Shown: piece by piece, positions 1 through 8,131 of the stretch | Numbering within the stretch: position 1 is the first letter of the stretch | Layout of the letters: every line of letters starts with the position of its first letter | Source of the DNA: an uncultured Spirochaetaceae bacterium | GTDB lineage: Bacteria; Spirochaetota; Spirochaetia; Treponematales; Treponemataceae | Length of the DNA: 32,072 nucleotides | Assembly (NCBI GenBank): GCA_902783155.1 | Contig: CACZPR010000114.1 | Location: 1-32,072 of the forward strand | Direction: 5' to 3' | Made by a program: the position numbers and the translations under genes | The notes under the pieces: model-generated | Databases searched by the model: none | The model's input: only the letters and a program-made list of their open reading frames with translations | Told to the model about the DNA's origin: nothing

Positions 1-87
1 TCTATATGAATATCTTTTCATAACAAACACCAACGAACATGGGAAAACGTACTCCCAAAAACATGATGTTGACCAAGGGATGCTACA
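1..87. repeat. Terminal overlap: start of circular contig
   Basis: The first 87 bases recur exactly at 31986-32072. An exact end-to-end overlap of this length is what a de Bruijn assembler leaves when it closes a circle, so the molecule is circular with a unit length of about 31,985 bp. The alternative, a true 87-bp direct terminal repeat on a linear molecule, is less likely because a decayed transposase gene reads through the junction. Confidence 0.93.
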
Positions 88-489
88 CGGCAACATCAGA
101 CAGACTACTGCAACTACTCAGTTTTCGCCTATTTCTGCCGTGATAGAAGACCATTTGTTACAAGACGTAACTATAACACCAGATATCAGGAGATTGAAAA
201 CCACGAAACAAAGTCCATACTTATAACACTTGCCCAGACATCAAGGAAACGTCTGTTTCCGTTACGAATAATTAATCCTGTTGAAGAAAAAACAGGCATG
301 TCAACCACGATACTCACGAACATTTTCAACCCCATGGCGGAATATATAGCAAAAATGTATCGGGCCATGTGGAATATTGAGATATTTTTTCAGGACCATA
401 AAATATATTCTGAGAATCAAGCATTTTTCGACAAAACGAAAAATGTCGGAAAAAGTCTTATCCAGTTCACTCTGACGAGAGGACAGTAA
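1..489 (+). pseudogene. IS4-family transposase remnant, central and C-terminal part
   Basis: This continues the remnant that begins near 31754 across the circular junction. The clearest part is at 270-440, where the translation reads like the IS4 DDE core: a 'TTILTNIFN' stretch stands for the usual 'xFLTNNF', followed by 'IAKMYRAMWNIEIFFQ', which matches the family pattern 'IAELYxxRWQVELFFK'. The glutamate of that YREK-type motif is kept (IEIFF). Upstream the frame is broken by stops, and downstream it ends at a stop at 487-489 without the usual C-terminal helix region. The gene is dead. Family assignment is from motif resemblance only. Confidence 0.6.
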
Positions 490-979
490 GAACAGTTGCT
501 GAACATCATCCGCATTATGGAATAAAAACGTAGAAATGCTTTAGAAGAAATATCCAAACATTCCGGGTACATTTCAAACTGCTCCTTCGTAAGACCTTCG
601 AGACTTTCTGTAATATCAATAAATGAATGACAGTTATGTTCATTCCCCAGACGAAAGAAAAGTCTGACAAGAGTGACATCAGCGTTGCAGATTACCTGCA
701 ATTTAAAGCCTAAGAACCAGCATTTTGAGGATTTCCCCCTGCTCGAAAGGCTTTCATAACTTTGCGAAATAAAATGTATCAGTTTTCGCAGACTGATGCA
801 GAGCCAACATAAATCAAAAAAATTATCATAACCCGTGGGAGTTGGAAGCTATGTAATATTCGGTTCAATGTTAAAACATCGGCAATTGACATTCTTCATT
901 TTGGACTACGCTTTCCATAATAAACTGCAATAATCTTTTTTCGACACTGGAGGGGCGGCAATGTTTATCTTTCTTAGGT
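490..979. other. Intergenic stretch, nothing recognised
   Basis: AT-rich sequence between the IS4 and IS3 remnants. A 94-codon minus-strand frame (417-701, TTG start) overlaps the IS4 remnant and has no recognisable motif or ribosome-binding site. I see no gene, RNA or repeat here that I can support. Confidence 0.5.
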
Positions 980-1300
980 AGTTGACAGCTACAACGGTAA
1001 GATAATTTTACTTGTAATGGATACGAACATGAAGAAAGAGCTTTGCATACGAACCATAGCGGAGGCTTACAAAAAGTTTGACATAAAAAGCAGCTCGATA
1101 ATTCACACTGATTTCGGAAGCCTGTACACGAGCAGCGAATACAGGAAAATGCTCGGACAACTCCAAGATGGAAAGCTGGTGCGCGACATTGAAAAAGAAA
1201 AAAGCCTAACATTTTAACACGACGAAATTGACGGTCGAGCAGAACAATAGAATAGTCTGGAGATACACGTTTGCCTATTATAACACGAAGCAGTGACAAG
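980..1300 (+). pseudogene. IS3-family OrfB (rve integrase core) remnant
   Basis: The frame from about 984 reads 'VDSYNGKIILLVMDTNMKKELCIRTIAEAY' and then 'IIHTDFGSLYTSSEYRKML'. This matches the IS3 OrfB pattern 'VxDxxSRKIVGWxMxxxM...LV..AL', 'HSDxGSQYTSxEFxxxL' and so keeps the second DDE aspartate (HTD). The region with the catalytic glutamate is scrambled. A shifted frame near 1230-1285 reads 'VEQNNRIVWRYTFAYYNTKQ', which resembles the terminal 'FxYIExxYNxxRxHSxLGY' segment. The N-terminal OrfB half and OrfA are missing, so the gene is non-functional. Confidence 0.65.
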
Positions 1301-1457
1301 AGTAAATCATGGAGACCTTCCTGCTATTGCATACATGGAAAAGACAACATGTGGGAAAGCTGCTATCTAAATGAATTTGGAATCCTTAGGTACTTTAATA
1401 ATATTGACTATTCCAATTTTCTGTTATGACATAATCTTCTTTGATTTTTGTTGTGGT

Positions 1458-1615
1458 AAATCATCACCCCCGTCGCAGAGCAATACGCCAACTTGTGGCA
1501 CGGTATGGAGTTCTCATAAGGTATCGCAGTCGGATTTAATGCCCTTTGTTTTGCCCCTATTAGCAACGCAGTTTCAAGATGAGGGGTGAGGTATTAAACC
1601 CTCCGAACGAATAAA
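1458..1615 (+). repeat. Interspersed element copy A
   Basis: One of four related copies (A, B, C, D) found by eye. Shared blocks, in order: an 'ACCCCCGTCGCAGAGCAATACG' type hairpin block (described rather than exact), 'TTCTCATAAGGTATCGCAGTC', a 'GCCCCTATTAGCAACG' block, and the right end 'TATTAAACCCTCCGAACGAA'. Copy A aligns with copy B at most positions over about 110 bases. It lies roughly 150 bp upstream of the second IS4 remnant. Confidence 0.7.
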
Positions 1616-1764
1616 ATTCTAAAGGATTCTTTCTTTTTGTAAATTTATCTACCCCCCCCAAAAAAAAAATTTGACATGCTAATAAAAAACTATCAAAATA
1701 AAAAATTGTCAGATTCTTTCTATCCAGCTTTTACACAATTTCAGCACAATTGTTAGCACTCGCA

Positions 1765-2150
1765 GACCGACTACACCATCTTTGATATAAGATGCTTCAA
1801 CAAGAAAACTTTTCTTAACATCCACGATTCTGCAATTTCTTTTGTCACAAGGAACAAGAGGAACTCAGTCTATGACGTTCTTTCCGCGAACTCACTGAAT
1901 ATAGCGGCAATCTGCAAGAAGCGACGGGAGGTCGAACTTTTATTCAAACAGACAAACCGGAACCTGCGTGTGAAGCGATTTTATGGCAAAAGAGAGAACG
2001 CCATCAAAACACAAATCTGGATTGCTCCGATTGTCCATCTTTTGTTCCTGATTTTAAAGACACAAAACAGGGAATCGGACAGGACTTTTTTCAATTTCTG
2101 CGCGAGATTGTCGAGGCCCTTTTCAAGCACAGGGATTTAACCAAATAGTC
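1765..2150 (+). pseudogene. IS4-family transposase remnant, C-terminal half
   Basis: In the frame that includes base 1931 the translation runs 'FLNIHDSAISFVTRNK', 'VLSANSLNIAAICKKRREVELLFKQ', 'LRVKRFYGKRENAIKTQIWIAPIVHLLF'. These correspond in order to the IS4-family segments 'xLxxIHxxxAxFVTRxK', 'FLTNNFxLxALTIAELYKxRWQVELFFK' and 'LxIKxFxGTSxNAVKTQIWIALIxYLLL'. The catalytic glutamate in VELLF is present. The N-terminal half is missing, so this is an internally deleted dead copy. Element copy A lies just upstream. Confidence 0.75.
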
Positions 2151-2612
2151 CTCAGAAATTTAGAAAAAGTCCACTTAAAAAAATTTGTCGGACAAAAAAC
2201 GATTTGTGACTCAGTATTTTTGATTTCACTATCCAACTACATTTTTCTTGGCCCATGCACATTCTGAACCCATCTACTGCGATTGCATTTGTTTTCATGT
2301 CCAGTTTCATTCCCGGACCAAGATTAAATGAGTCATGGAATAATATTTCACATTGAATATACTCCTTCCCTGTTTGGGTATACACACATTTTTATAAAAA
2401 CAGTATTTCAACAGAGCATCGAGATTACTTACTATGGAAATGAACAAAGATATTTCCCACCATATCCTCAAAACCAAATTCATCTGGCATACAGTCTCCT
2501 AACCTGATGTAAAAATGAAGATTAGAACCCGACAAAGAAAGTTTGCAGGAGAAAAGAAGATATAAGTTTTGAGGAACAGACAAGTATCCAATCACCGGTT
2601 TTCAGACCAATA
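2151..2612. other. Intergenic stretch, nothing recognised
   Basis: AT-rich and interrupted by stops on both strands. A 77-codon minus-strand frame at 2152-2385 has no recognisable motif and no convincing ribosome-binding site. It is probably decayed mobile DNA. Confidence 0.45.
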
Positions 2613-2629
2613 AGTTTGTTGAACAAACT
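2613..2629. repeat. 17-bp palindrome, copy 1
   Basis: AGTTTGTTGAACAAACT: two 8-bp arms that are exact reverse complements around one central base. It is the first of four copies, with the others at 2765, 2935 and 3385. None was found elsewhere in the window. Confidence 0.9.
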
Positions 2630-2764
2630 CCATAAGCAGCCCCTTTTTTACGAAGTTATTGCTTAACAGTGACTACTCAAATATCTTTATCGGGAAACAA
2701 AGTTTTGACATATCAAACAATAATACTTTATATAATGCCAGCGCAAATCTTTTCAGAAAGAAAA

Positions 2765-2781
2765 AGTTTGTTCAACAAACT
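2765..2781. repeat. 17-bp palindrome, copy 2
   Basis: AGTTTGTTCAACAAACT: identical arms, with the central base C instead of G. It extends by one further pair to 19 bp (2764-2782). It lies inside an unrecognised 87-codon frame at 2669-2932. Confidence 0.9.
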
Positions 2782-2934
2782 TGAGAACATATCGGACATC
2801 CTTAAAAACGGAAATTTTCATCGTATACTTTTTAAGAATTTTATTTACATCTTGGATTCCATTTTCATAAAAAAGTTTTGGGTCAATAAATTGGTATGGA
2901 AAATATATCGACCGGGACATGAAATTTTTTAAAA

Positions 2935-2951
2935 AGTTTGTTGAACAAACT
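2935..2951. repeat. 17-bp palindrome, copy 3
   Basis: AGTTTGTTGAACAAACT, extending to 19 bp at 2934-2952. The centre is 170 bp from copy 2. Confidence 0.9.
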
Positions 2952-3046
2952 TCTGTACAAGCGGATTCGGGAATGGAGCGTTATAATCCCTGAATTGGCG
3001 TTGGAAAAATTAAAGTGTTACTTTTTTGAATGAAGATGTGGTCTCC

Positions 3047-3101
3047 AAATCACCAACCCCGCCGCAGAGCAACGGGGTATTAAACTCTCCGCTCGAATAA
3101 T
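3047..3101 (+). repeat. Interspersed element copy C (short form)
   Basis: This copy has the left block with a perfect stem ACCCCG / CGGGGT around the loop CCGCAGAGCAA. It then passes directly to the right-end block TATTAAACTCTCCGCTCGAA. The central 80-100 bp present in copies A and B are absent. Its right end abuts the right end of copy D, forming an imperfect palindrome at about 3079-3121. Confidence 0.7.
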
Positions 3102-3226
3102 TTATTTGTTCGGAGGGTTTAATGATTCGCCCTTCCGGGTGAAATAGAATCTGACTGCAACATTTTATGTAAGCATCATATCATGCCACAGGGAGGCGTA
3201 TTGCTTTGTGGCGGGCATAGTAATTC
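3101..3226 (-). repeat. Interspersed element copy D (inverted)
   Basis: Read on the minus strand, this copy has in order: 'GCCACAAAGCAATACGCC', 'CTGTGGCA', 'TTGCAGTCAGATTCTATTTC', and the right end 'CATTAAACCCTCCGAACAAA'. The order and spacing match copy A. It faces copy C. Confidence 0.6.
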
Positions 3227-3384
3227 CATTCAGAACTTTCTTGTTTTTATGGTAGACATATCTGTGAAGTGCATGGAAATATTGGTGTAGGTTCTGGAAA
3301 AAATTTTTGGAACGGCTGTTTAAGAAATTTTTTTAAATTCATTTTGAAGATGTTTTTGATAATTGGAACAGATTTTATACCAAC

Positions 3385-3401
3385 AGTTTGTTGAACAAAC
3401 T
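3385..3401. repeat. 17-bp palindrome, copy 4
   Basis: AGTTTGTTGAACAAACT again, 450 bp beyond copy 3 and on the other side of the paired interspersed elements C and D. Confidence 0.9.
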
Positions 3402-3503
3402 TTGGACATTTGTATATACTTGAAAGAAGATGCAGTATTTACAAAAACTTAAAAATAGGATAAATATATCTTTACACAAACTTAAATTATACTGTATTTT
3501 AAA

Positions 3504-3514
3504 GGTAACAGTTT
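3504..3514 (+). repeat. GGTAACAGTTT motif, left of cargo block
   Basis: The same 11-mer recurs at 26650-26660 (-), 26707-26717 (+), 26762-26772 (-) and 31833-31843 (+). This copy lies just left of the high-GC cargo block. The clustered trio lies just right of it. Confidence 0.6.
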
Positions 3515-3602
3515 GTATATGTTTTTCCACTTTTCCACTGCCCTACTTCTAATTGTTTAAATATTGAATTCTAATTGAATTTAATAGAAGATTTTTGACA
3601 AT

Positions 3603-3701
3603 CCGTTACTTTTCCGGGACATTCTGTTACTTTCCCGTTTTTTTTCCAGTGAAATAGGGCTTCACGGCTTTCTGTCCGCGGGACATTCTGTTACTTTCCC
3701 G
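3603..3701. repeat. Repeats resembling multi-site transposon ends
   Basis: A 23-bp unit, whose core is GACATTCTGTTACTTTCC flanked by CGG and CG, occurs exactly at 3615-3637 and 3679-3701, 64 bp apart. A partial unit, GTTACTTTTCCGG, starts at 3605. Arrays of short repeats of this type, with a GTTAC/GTCAC core and CCGG, resemble the multiple terminal repeats of IS21-like elements. No transposase of that family is present, so this would be a solo end. The identification is tentative. Confidence 0.5.
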
Positions 3702-3791
3702 GACACTTTTCCACAGGGTGCTGTGCAGGGCTGGAGACAAAATGTTACCTTTTTCTTCCATAATATATGTATCGGCTGTCGCGGGCGTGGC

Positions 3792-3820
3792 TTTAAAATG
3801 CTTTCAGTTTTTGCTATAAT
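3792..3820 (+). promoter_or_regulatory. Sigma70-type promoter abutting the start codon
   Basis: -35 TTTAAA (3792-3797), 17-bp spacer, -10 TATAAT (3815-3820). The -10 box ends 7 nt before the ATG at 3828, and there is no ribosome-binding site between them. The transcript would therefore be leaderless or nearly so. Confidence 0.6.
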
Positions 3821-3827
3821 TGGCGGT

Positions 3828-5429
3828 ATGGATTTTTTGAACAGGCTGCCGATAGGCATTCAGGATTTTGAGAAGCTCCGCGAGGAGGGCTGCTTTTTTG
3901 TTGACAAGACCGGGCTCATGTACAAGCTGGTCCACAGCGGCAACGGCTATTTTTTCTGTCGCCCGAGGTATTTCGGTAAGACCATGCTTGTCTCGATGCT
4001 TGACGCATATTTCAGGGGTCGTCGGGACCTGTTCGAGGGGCTCGCCATCGAGGGGATGGAGAAGGAGTGGGCGAGCTGTGAAGTACTGCGCGTGGATTTT
4101 TCTTCCGGACTGTACACCGGGACAGGTTCCCTGGAGGCAGGCATAGAGGCTTTTCTTTCCAGATATGAGGAGCTGTATGGAGGACCCCTTTGCCAGGCGA
4201 CCTATGGGCGAAGGTTCGAGCGCATAATCCAGGAGGCCTACAGGAAGTCTGGGAAGCCGGTCGCTGTTCTTGTTGACGACTATGACAAGCCTGTTCTGGA
4301 TGCGATATTCACTGACATGGAGCCGCACAACATGGAGGTCCTGAGGGAATTCTATTCCGCTCTCAGGGGGAACGACTTCTATCTGAAATTCGTTTTCGTG
4401 ACCGGCATAACCAAATTTGCCAGCGTGAATATATTCAACGGGTCCGGACAGCTCAAGGACATAAGCACATACCCGGCTTTCGGCGACCTGTGCGGCTTTT
4501 CCGAGATGGACGTGCACAGGCTGCTCTCCACTGCGAGGGGCGGTTCCGGGGAGTCCGCTTCCACGGTGGACGGGGATTCTGTGTTCGCCCTGATTGACAG
4601 GTGGTATGGCGGCTACAGGTTCTCCGATGACGGTGACATGCTCTTCAATCCCTACAGCGTTATGAACTGCCTTGACTTCAACGACGCCGATGCCTTCGCG
4701 TCCGGGGACATAAGGCACCAGTTCTGGATTCAGACGGGCCAGCCCAATGTCCTTGTCAACATGCTCAGGAAGAAGGGATACGACATTTTCAGCATACTAT
4801 ACGGTCTTAAGGTGGACCGGGAGGAGCTGATGGAGTACCGGTGGACCGAGGACGACCTTGTGCCTCTCATCTACCAGAGCGGGTACCTCACAAGGACGGG
4901 GGACGACGAGAACGGCACTGTAATGCTTGCCATGCCGAACGCGGAGATTGTGGAGGGCATGGTGAAGGCTCTTCTGGCTGAATTCACCAACGCGGGAACA
5001 ATATCCAGGAGCGGGTCCGAGATTGAGCAGCTGCGCGGCCTGCTTGCGGCAAGGAATGTCGCGGGTTTTATCGCCAGGTTTGGCTCGATGTTTGTTGGCG
5101 CGAACATGGGTCCGAGGCCGGACTATGAGTATATAAACAAGCTTGTGTTCCATGTAGTTGCGAACCTTATCGGCGAGGACGTTTCCAGCGACACCAACTC
5201 CGACGTGATGTTCACCGTGGACGACGGGGCCGGGGGGGCGATAGGCTATGTTTTCCAGCTGAAGGTTGACAGGGGGCTTGCCCTGGACGATGTGAAGGAG
5301 GACGCTTTCGCAAGGATCGAGGAGAAGGGTTTTGCCCAGAGGTTCAACGAGCGCGGGATTCCTTGCAAGAAGGTTGTCCTTGTGTTCAGCACAAAGAAGG
5401 GCGGGGTGGCAGGATGGGCTGCAAGGTAG
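3828..5429 (+). CDS. AAA-ATPase-like / PD-(D/E)XK nuclease family protein
   Basis: A 533-aa cytoplasmic protein of the 'AAA-ATPase-like + DUF1703' family, common in gut anaerobes and treponemes and of unknown cellular role. The N-terminus 'LPIGIQDFEKLREEGCFFVDKT' and the P-loop-like 'RPRYFGKTMLVSML' are family hallmarks; the usual form of the latter is RPRRFGKS. 'VLVDDYDKPVLDA' is the Walker-B-like segment. The C-terminal nuclease-like domain ends in 'EEKGFAQRF' and 'KKVVLVFS'. At the expected ExK position the protein reads Q477-L-K479, so the catalytic acid is replaced by glutamine and nuclease activity is doubtful. I chose the ATG at 3828 over the upstream start at 3723 because family homology begins there and a promoter lies immediately upstream. 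The stop overlaps the start of the next gene by 16 bp. Confidence 0.85.
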   Translation: MDFLNRLPIGIQDFEKLREEGCFFVDKTGLMYKLVHSGNGYFFCRPRYFGKTMLVSMLDAYFRGRRDLFEGLAIEGMEKEWASCEVLRVDFSSGLYTGTGSLEAGIEAFLSRYEELYGGPLCQATYGRRFERIIQEAYRKSGKPVAVLVDDYDKPVLDAIFTDMEPHNMEVLREFYSALRGNDFYLKFVFVTGITKFASVNIFNGSGQLKDISTYPAFGDLCGFSEMDVHRLLSTARGGSGESASTVDGDSVFALIDRWYGGYRFSDDGDMLFNPYSVMNCLDFNDADAFASGDIRHQFWIQTGQPNVLVNMLRKKGYDIFSILYGLKVDREELMEYRWTEDDLVPLIYQSGYLTRTGDDENGTVMLAMPNAEIVEGMVKALLAEFTNAGTISRSGSEIEQLRGLLAARNVAGFIARFGSMFVGANMGPRPDYEYINKLVFHVVANLIGEDVSSDTNSDVMFTVDDGAGGAIGYVFQLKVDRGLALDDVKEDAFARIEEKGFAQRFNERGIPCKKVVLVFSTKKGGVAGWAAR

Positions 5430-8113
5430 GGCTGGGGGCCTTATTTTTTCTTCTGGCATCCGGCGCGCTGTTTTTTTCATGCAGCAGGAAGTATGACTAC
5501 GGGAACATAGATACCCCGAACTCTCTTTCAGGCTTAGGAGGCTCTTCTCTGGCCGGCGTTCCGGTTTTGTCAGGAAGCGTGCGGGTGGAGGCGGACTGGA
5601 TGCTTGACTCCGAGGGGCTTGGACGGGTCCGGTCCATGGTGGAGAGTTTTCCCGACAGGCTTGTGGAGCTTGACCTTGGTGGATGTCCGCTCCCTGCCGG
5701 AGAGTTCGGGGAGTCCACAATTGCTGTCGGCGCGCTGGAGAATCTGGTCAACCTTGGCTCCGTCGTTCTTCCGGAGACCCTTTCTACGGTTCCGGCGTCC
5801 CTTTTCCGTGGGTGTGTCAGCCTCAGGTCCGTGAATCTTCCGGATGGACTGGTGTCGATTGAGGGGCATCCCTTCGAGGGCTGCGTAAGTCTTAGGGAAA
5901 TCCACGCGGGCGCGAAGCCCCTTTATATTTTTTCGTATGTCGGGGACGGTCTTTCCCCGCCGGACATGGAGCCAAATCTCAAGTCCGTGGATGTCATGTG
6001 CGGACAGAATTCCGTTGACTACGCGGGATGGTACCAGTTTTGCCTTGAATATACCAGGTCCATGGAGCCGAAAAAGGTTTCGTTTGCGGAAATCTGGGCG
6101 TCGTCGTTCGAGGAGGGGTATGGTCCCGGAAATCTTGGAGACGGCAGCTGGGGGACATGGTTCGAAGGTACCGCGGGTGACGGGGTAGGGCAGGAGATTG
6201 TCATGCACTTCACCAGGATGAATTCCGTGAGCACAGTTACCTTCAGAAATGGAAATGGCAACACAAAAAACTTTTGGAAGTCAAACCGTGTAAAGGATTT
6301 GGACATATATTTCGGGGACGAGACCGTGCCGTTCAGGGTGACACTTGATGACACCTGCGAGAAGCAGACATTCCGTTTCCTCTATGGACAGAGGAAGCTC
6401 AGGCAGTATGACAAAATCAGGATGGCCATACGCTCGGTTTATCCGGGTGGAAGGGGGGACGAAACCTGTGTCGCCGAGATTGCGGTTAACGACGAGGAGA
6501 TGCCGGGCTTTGTGGAGGATCCGTACACAAGGGGGATGGTCGAGGCTATACCCCTGTCTGATGATGGTGAGACCGAAAGCGAATACAGAATCTGGAGGCC
6601 AAGGGATTCGTATCCGGTCATGCTGATGTTCAATACGTCCAGACCCGCCGAGGACCTGGTGACTGATTCCCTCGTGTGCATGGTCTATGACGGAAATGGG
6701 TGGACCCCCGCAAAAAAGTCCGTCTGGTCCCCCCTTGCCGATGTCGTTTCGGCGGCCGAGAAGAATGGCAGGCGGACGGAGTTTTCATTCCATTCCGACG
6801 GTGATGTTGACGGCGATTTTGATTTCAGGATCCAGCTGAAGCGTCGTGTTGAACGCTACGAGGATGCCGATTACGGGACACCATATCTTTTTGATTTCGA
6901 CGGCGCCAGGTTTGTTTTGGGCGAGGATGCCGATTTTTCCATGAAAAGGGTTTCCGTCTCGACCGAAAGTTTTTTTTCGGAACTGGAGCGCATGGACCCC
7001 AGAGGTATATATCGGATAGATTTGTACGGGGAGCTTGGGAGCGATTTTTTCCGGAAGATGGGGAACCTTCTTTCCGCGGACAGCGAGCTTGCGATCAACA
7101 GGAACTACATACTGAACATGTGGGGATGCACGTTCGCTCCTGAGCTTAAGCGGACTCTTTTGTCCGACAGCATCTGCGGATATTTTATCCAGCTTGTCCT
7201 TCCCGAAACCACCCGGCGGATTATGAGGTCGTCGATTTCTGTTGCTGCCGACATTATTTCCATTCCGCCCGGCGTTGAGAAAATAGAGGCGGGGGCTTTC
7301 GTTTCGTCCGGGGGCAGCCTTTACGATGTCTACAGGAACAATGTCGCGTTTGGCGGGAAAAATATGCAGAACGGATACAGCGTTGACGGAAGGCTTCTTC
7401 TTGAGTCCATTCCGGATTCGGGCGGAGCTAAAAGGGTTCTGCTGTACTGTGGAAATTCCGACGAGCTTTTGGGGGGCAAGGCCTACTCCGGCACCGTCGT
7501 TCTTCCCGATTCGGTTACGGAGATTGCGCCTTACGCTTTTTATGGGGCGGACCTGGATGCGATTGTTTTTCCAAAAAAATTTTCTTCCGCCGGGGAAAAA
7601 TGTTTTGACCTTGCGAGGGTCTCCCGCGTGGATCTTTCGGAGACCGATGTGGAGAAATTTTCCATGGAGACTGTCCGGCAGTTTGGCGTCCTGCTTTCGT
7701 CAAATCCGGGGGTATCGCTTTCCGGCGATTTTTATTGCGTTAGCGCGTCTGGAAAAATGACGGACGGACTTGTTGCGAAGATTGTCGAGGAGCTTGGTGT
7801 CCGAAAAGACAAGAAGGTCTATCTTGATCTGGGTGGCACGTCCCTGGTTCTGAACGATGTCGAAAAAAAATTCAATCCCCTTCCGGACATGTTCCTTTAT
7901 GATTTCCAGAACCTCTACTGGGTCAGGATGGGGAGCTACAATTATTTTCCGCAGAACACTTGCCGTGACTGCCACCAGCTCAGGTGTGTTGAATTTTTGC
8001 AGCAGCCTGACAGAATTGCGGAGCCTTCCTTCAGGGGGTGCCACGCAACGGCTGTCGCAATTGTGAACGGGAGAAGCTATCCGCTGTGGGATTATGCGCA
8101 GGGGAAGAAATAA
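5414..8113 (+). CDS. BspA-like leucine-rich-repeat surface lipoprotein
   Basis: An 899-aa predicted lipoprotein. The N-terminus has a charged start, a hydrophobic core and a lipobox-like 'LFFSC' with the lipidated Cys at residue 23. The start at 5414 overlaps the end of the upstream gene, so the two are probably co-translated. Residues about 60-190 hold LRR_5-type repeats ('VNLGSVVLPETLSTVPASLFRGCVSLRSVNLPDGLVSI'). About 210-360 looks like a discoidin/F5-8 type C-like carbohydrate-binding fold ('EGYGPGNLGDGSWGTWFEG', 'RVKDLDIYFG'). The C-terminal third again has LRR_5-like segments ('VVLPDSVTEIAPYAFYGADLDAIVFPKKF'). Such proteins sit on the outer surface and mediate adhesion or host contact. 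The lipobox and LRR are seen directly; the discoidin-like call is inference. Confidence 0.8.
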   Translation: MGCKVGLGALFFLLASGALFFSCSRKYDYGNIDTPNSLSGLGGSSLAGVPVLSGSVRVEADWMLDSEGLGRVRSMVESFPDRLVELDLGGCPLPAGEFGESTIAVGALENLVNLGSVVLPETLSTVPASLFRGCVSLRSVNLPDGLVSIEGHPFEGCVSLREIHAGAKPLYIFSYVGDGLSPPDMEPNLKSVDVMCGQNSVDYAGWYQFCLEYTRSMEPKKVSFAEIWASSFEEGYGPGNLGDGSWGTWFEGTAGDGVGQEIVMHFTRMNSVSTVTFRNGNGNTKNFWKSNRVKDLDIYFGDETVPFRVTLDDTCEKQTFRFLYGQRKLRQYDKIRMAIRSVYPGGRGDETCVAEIAVNDEEMPGFVEDPYTRGMVEAIPLSDDGETESEYRIWRPRDSYPVMLMFNTSRPAEDLVTDSLVCMVYDGNGWTPAKKSVWSPLADVVSAAEKNGRRTEFSFHSDGDVDGDFDFRIQLKRRVERYEDADYGTPYLFDFDGARFVLGEDADFSMKRVSVSTESFFSELERMDPRGIYRIDLYGELGSDFFRKMGNLLSADSELAINRNYILNMWGCTFAPELKRTLLSDSICGYFIQLVLPETTRRIMRSSISVAADIISIPPGVEKIEAGAFVSSGGSLYDVYRNNVAFGGKNMQNGYSVDGRLLLESIPDSGGAKRVLLYCGNSDELLGGKAYSGTVVLPDSVTEIAPYAFYGADLDAIVFPKKFSSAGEKCFDLARVSRVDLSETDVEKFSMETVRQFGVLLSSNPGVSLSGDFYCVSASGKMTDGLVAKIVEELGVRKDKKVYLDLGGTSLVLNDVEKKFNPLPDMFLYDFQNLYWVRMGSYNYFPQNTCRDCHQLRCVEFLQQPDRIAEPSFRGCHATAVAIVNGRSYPLWDYAQGKK

Positions 8114-8131
8114 ATTTTTTAGGAGCGTTCT

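Larger units (their letters stand above)
3227..3602. other. AT-rich intergenic stretch
   Basis: No gene seen. It holds palindrome copy 4 (3385-3401) and one GGTAACAGTTT motif (3504-3514). The rest is AT-rich with a few TTTTCCAC-like motifs near 3524-3540. Confidence 0.5.

Noticed and set aside
417..701. 94-codon minus-strand frame that looks somewhat protein-like
   Set aside because: TTG start, no ribosome site, no recognised family, and it overlaps the IS4 remnant. Possibly a decayed gene, but I cannot support it.
1371..1589. 72-codon plus-strand frame
   Set aside because: It runs through interspersed element copy A, whose similarity to copy B is at DNA level and not frame-preserving.
2669..2932. 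87-codon plus-strand frame containing palindrome copy 2
   Set aside because: GTG start with no ribosome site and low-complexity AT-rich content. The palindrome reads through by chance in this frame.
3707..3715. DnaA box (TTTTCCACA)
   Set aside because: A single imperfect match without neighbours, and distant from repA.
3804..4718. 304-codon minus-strand open frame
   Set aside because: It lies fully antisense to the AAA-ATPase gene, whose family motifs are clear. GC-rich third positions leave few stops on the opposite strand.
4797..5720. 307-codon minus-strand open frame
   Set aside because: Antisense to two recognised genes, Pro/Arg/His-rich, with no motif or ribosome site.
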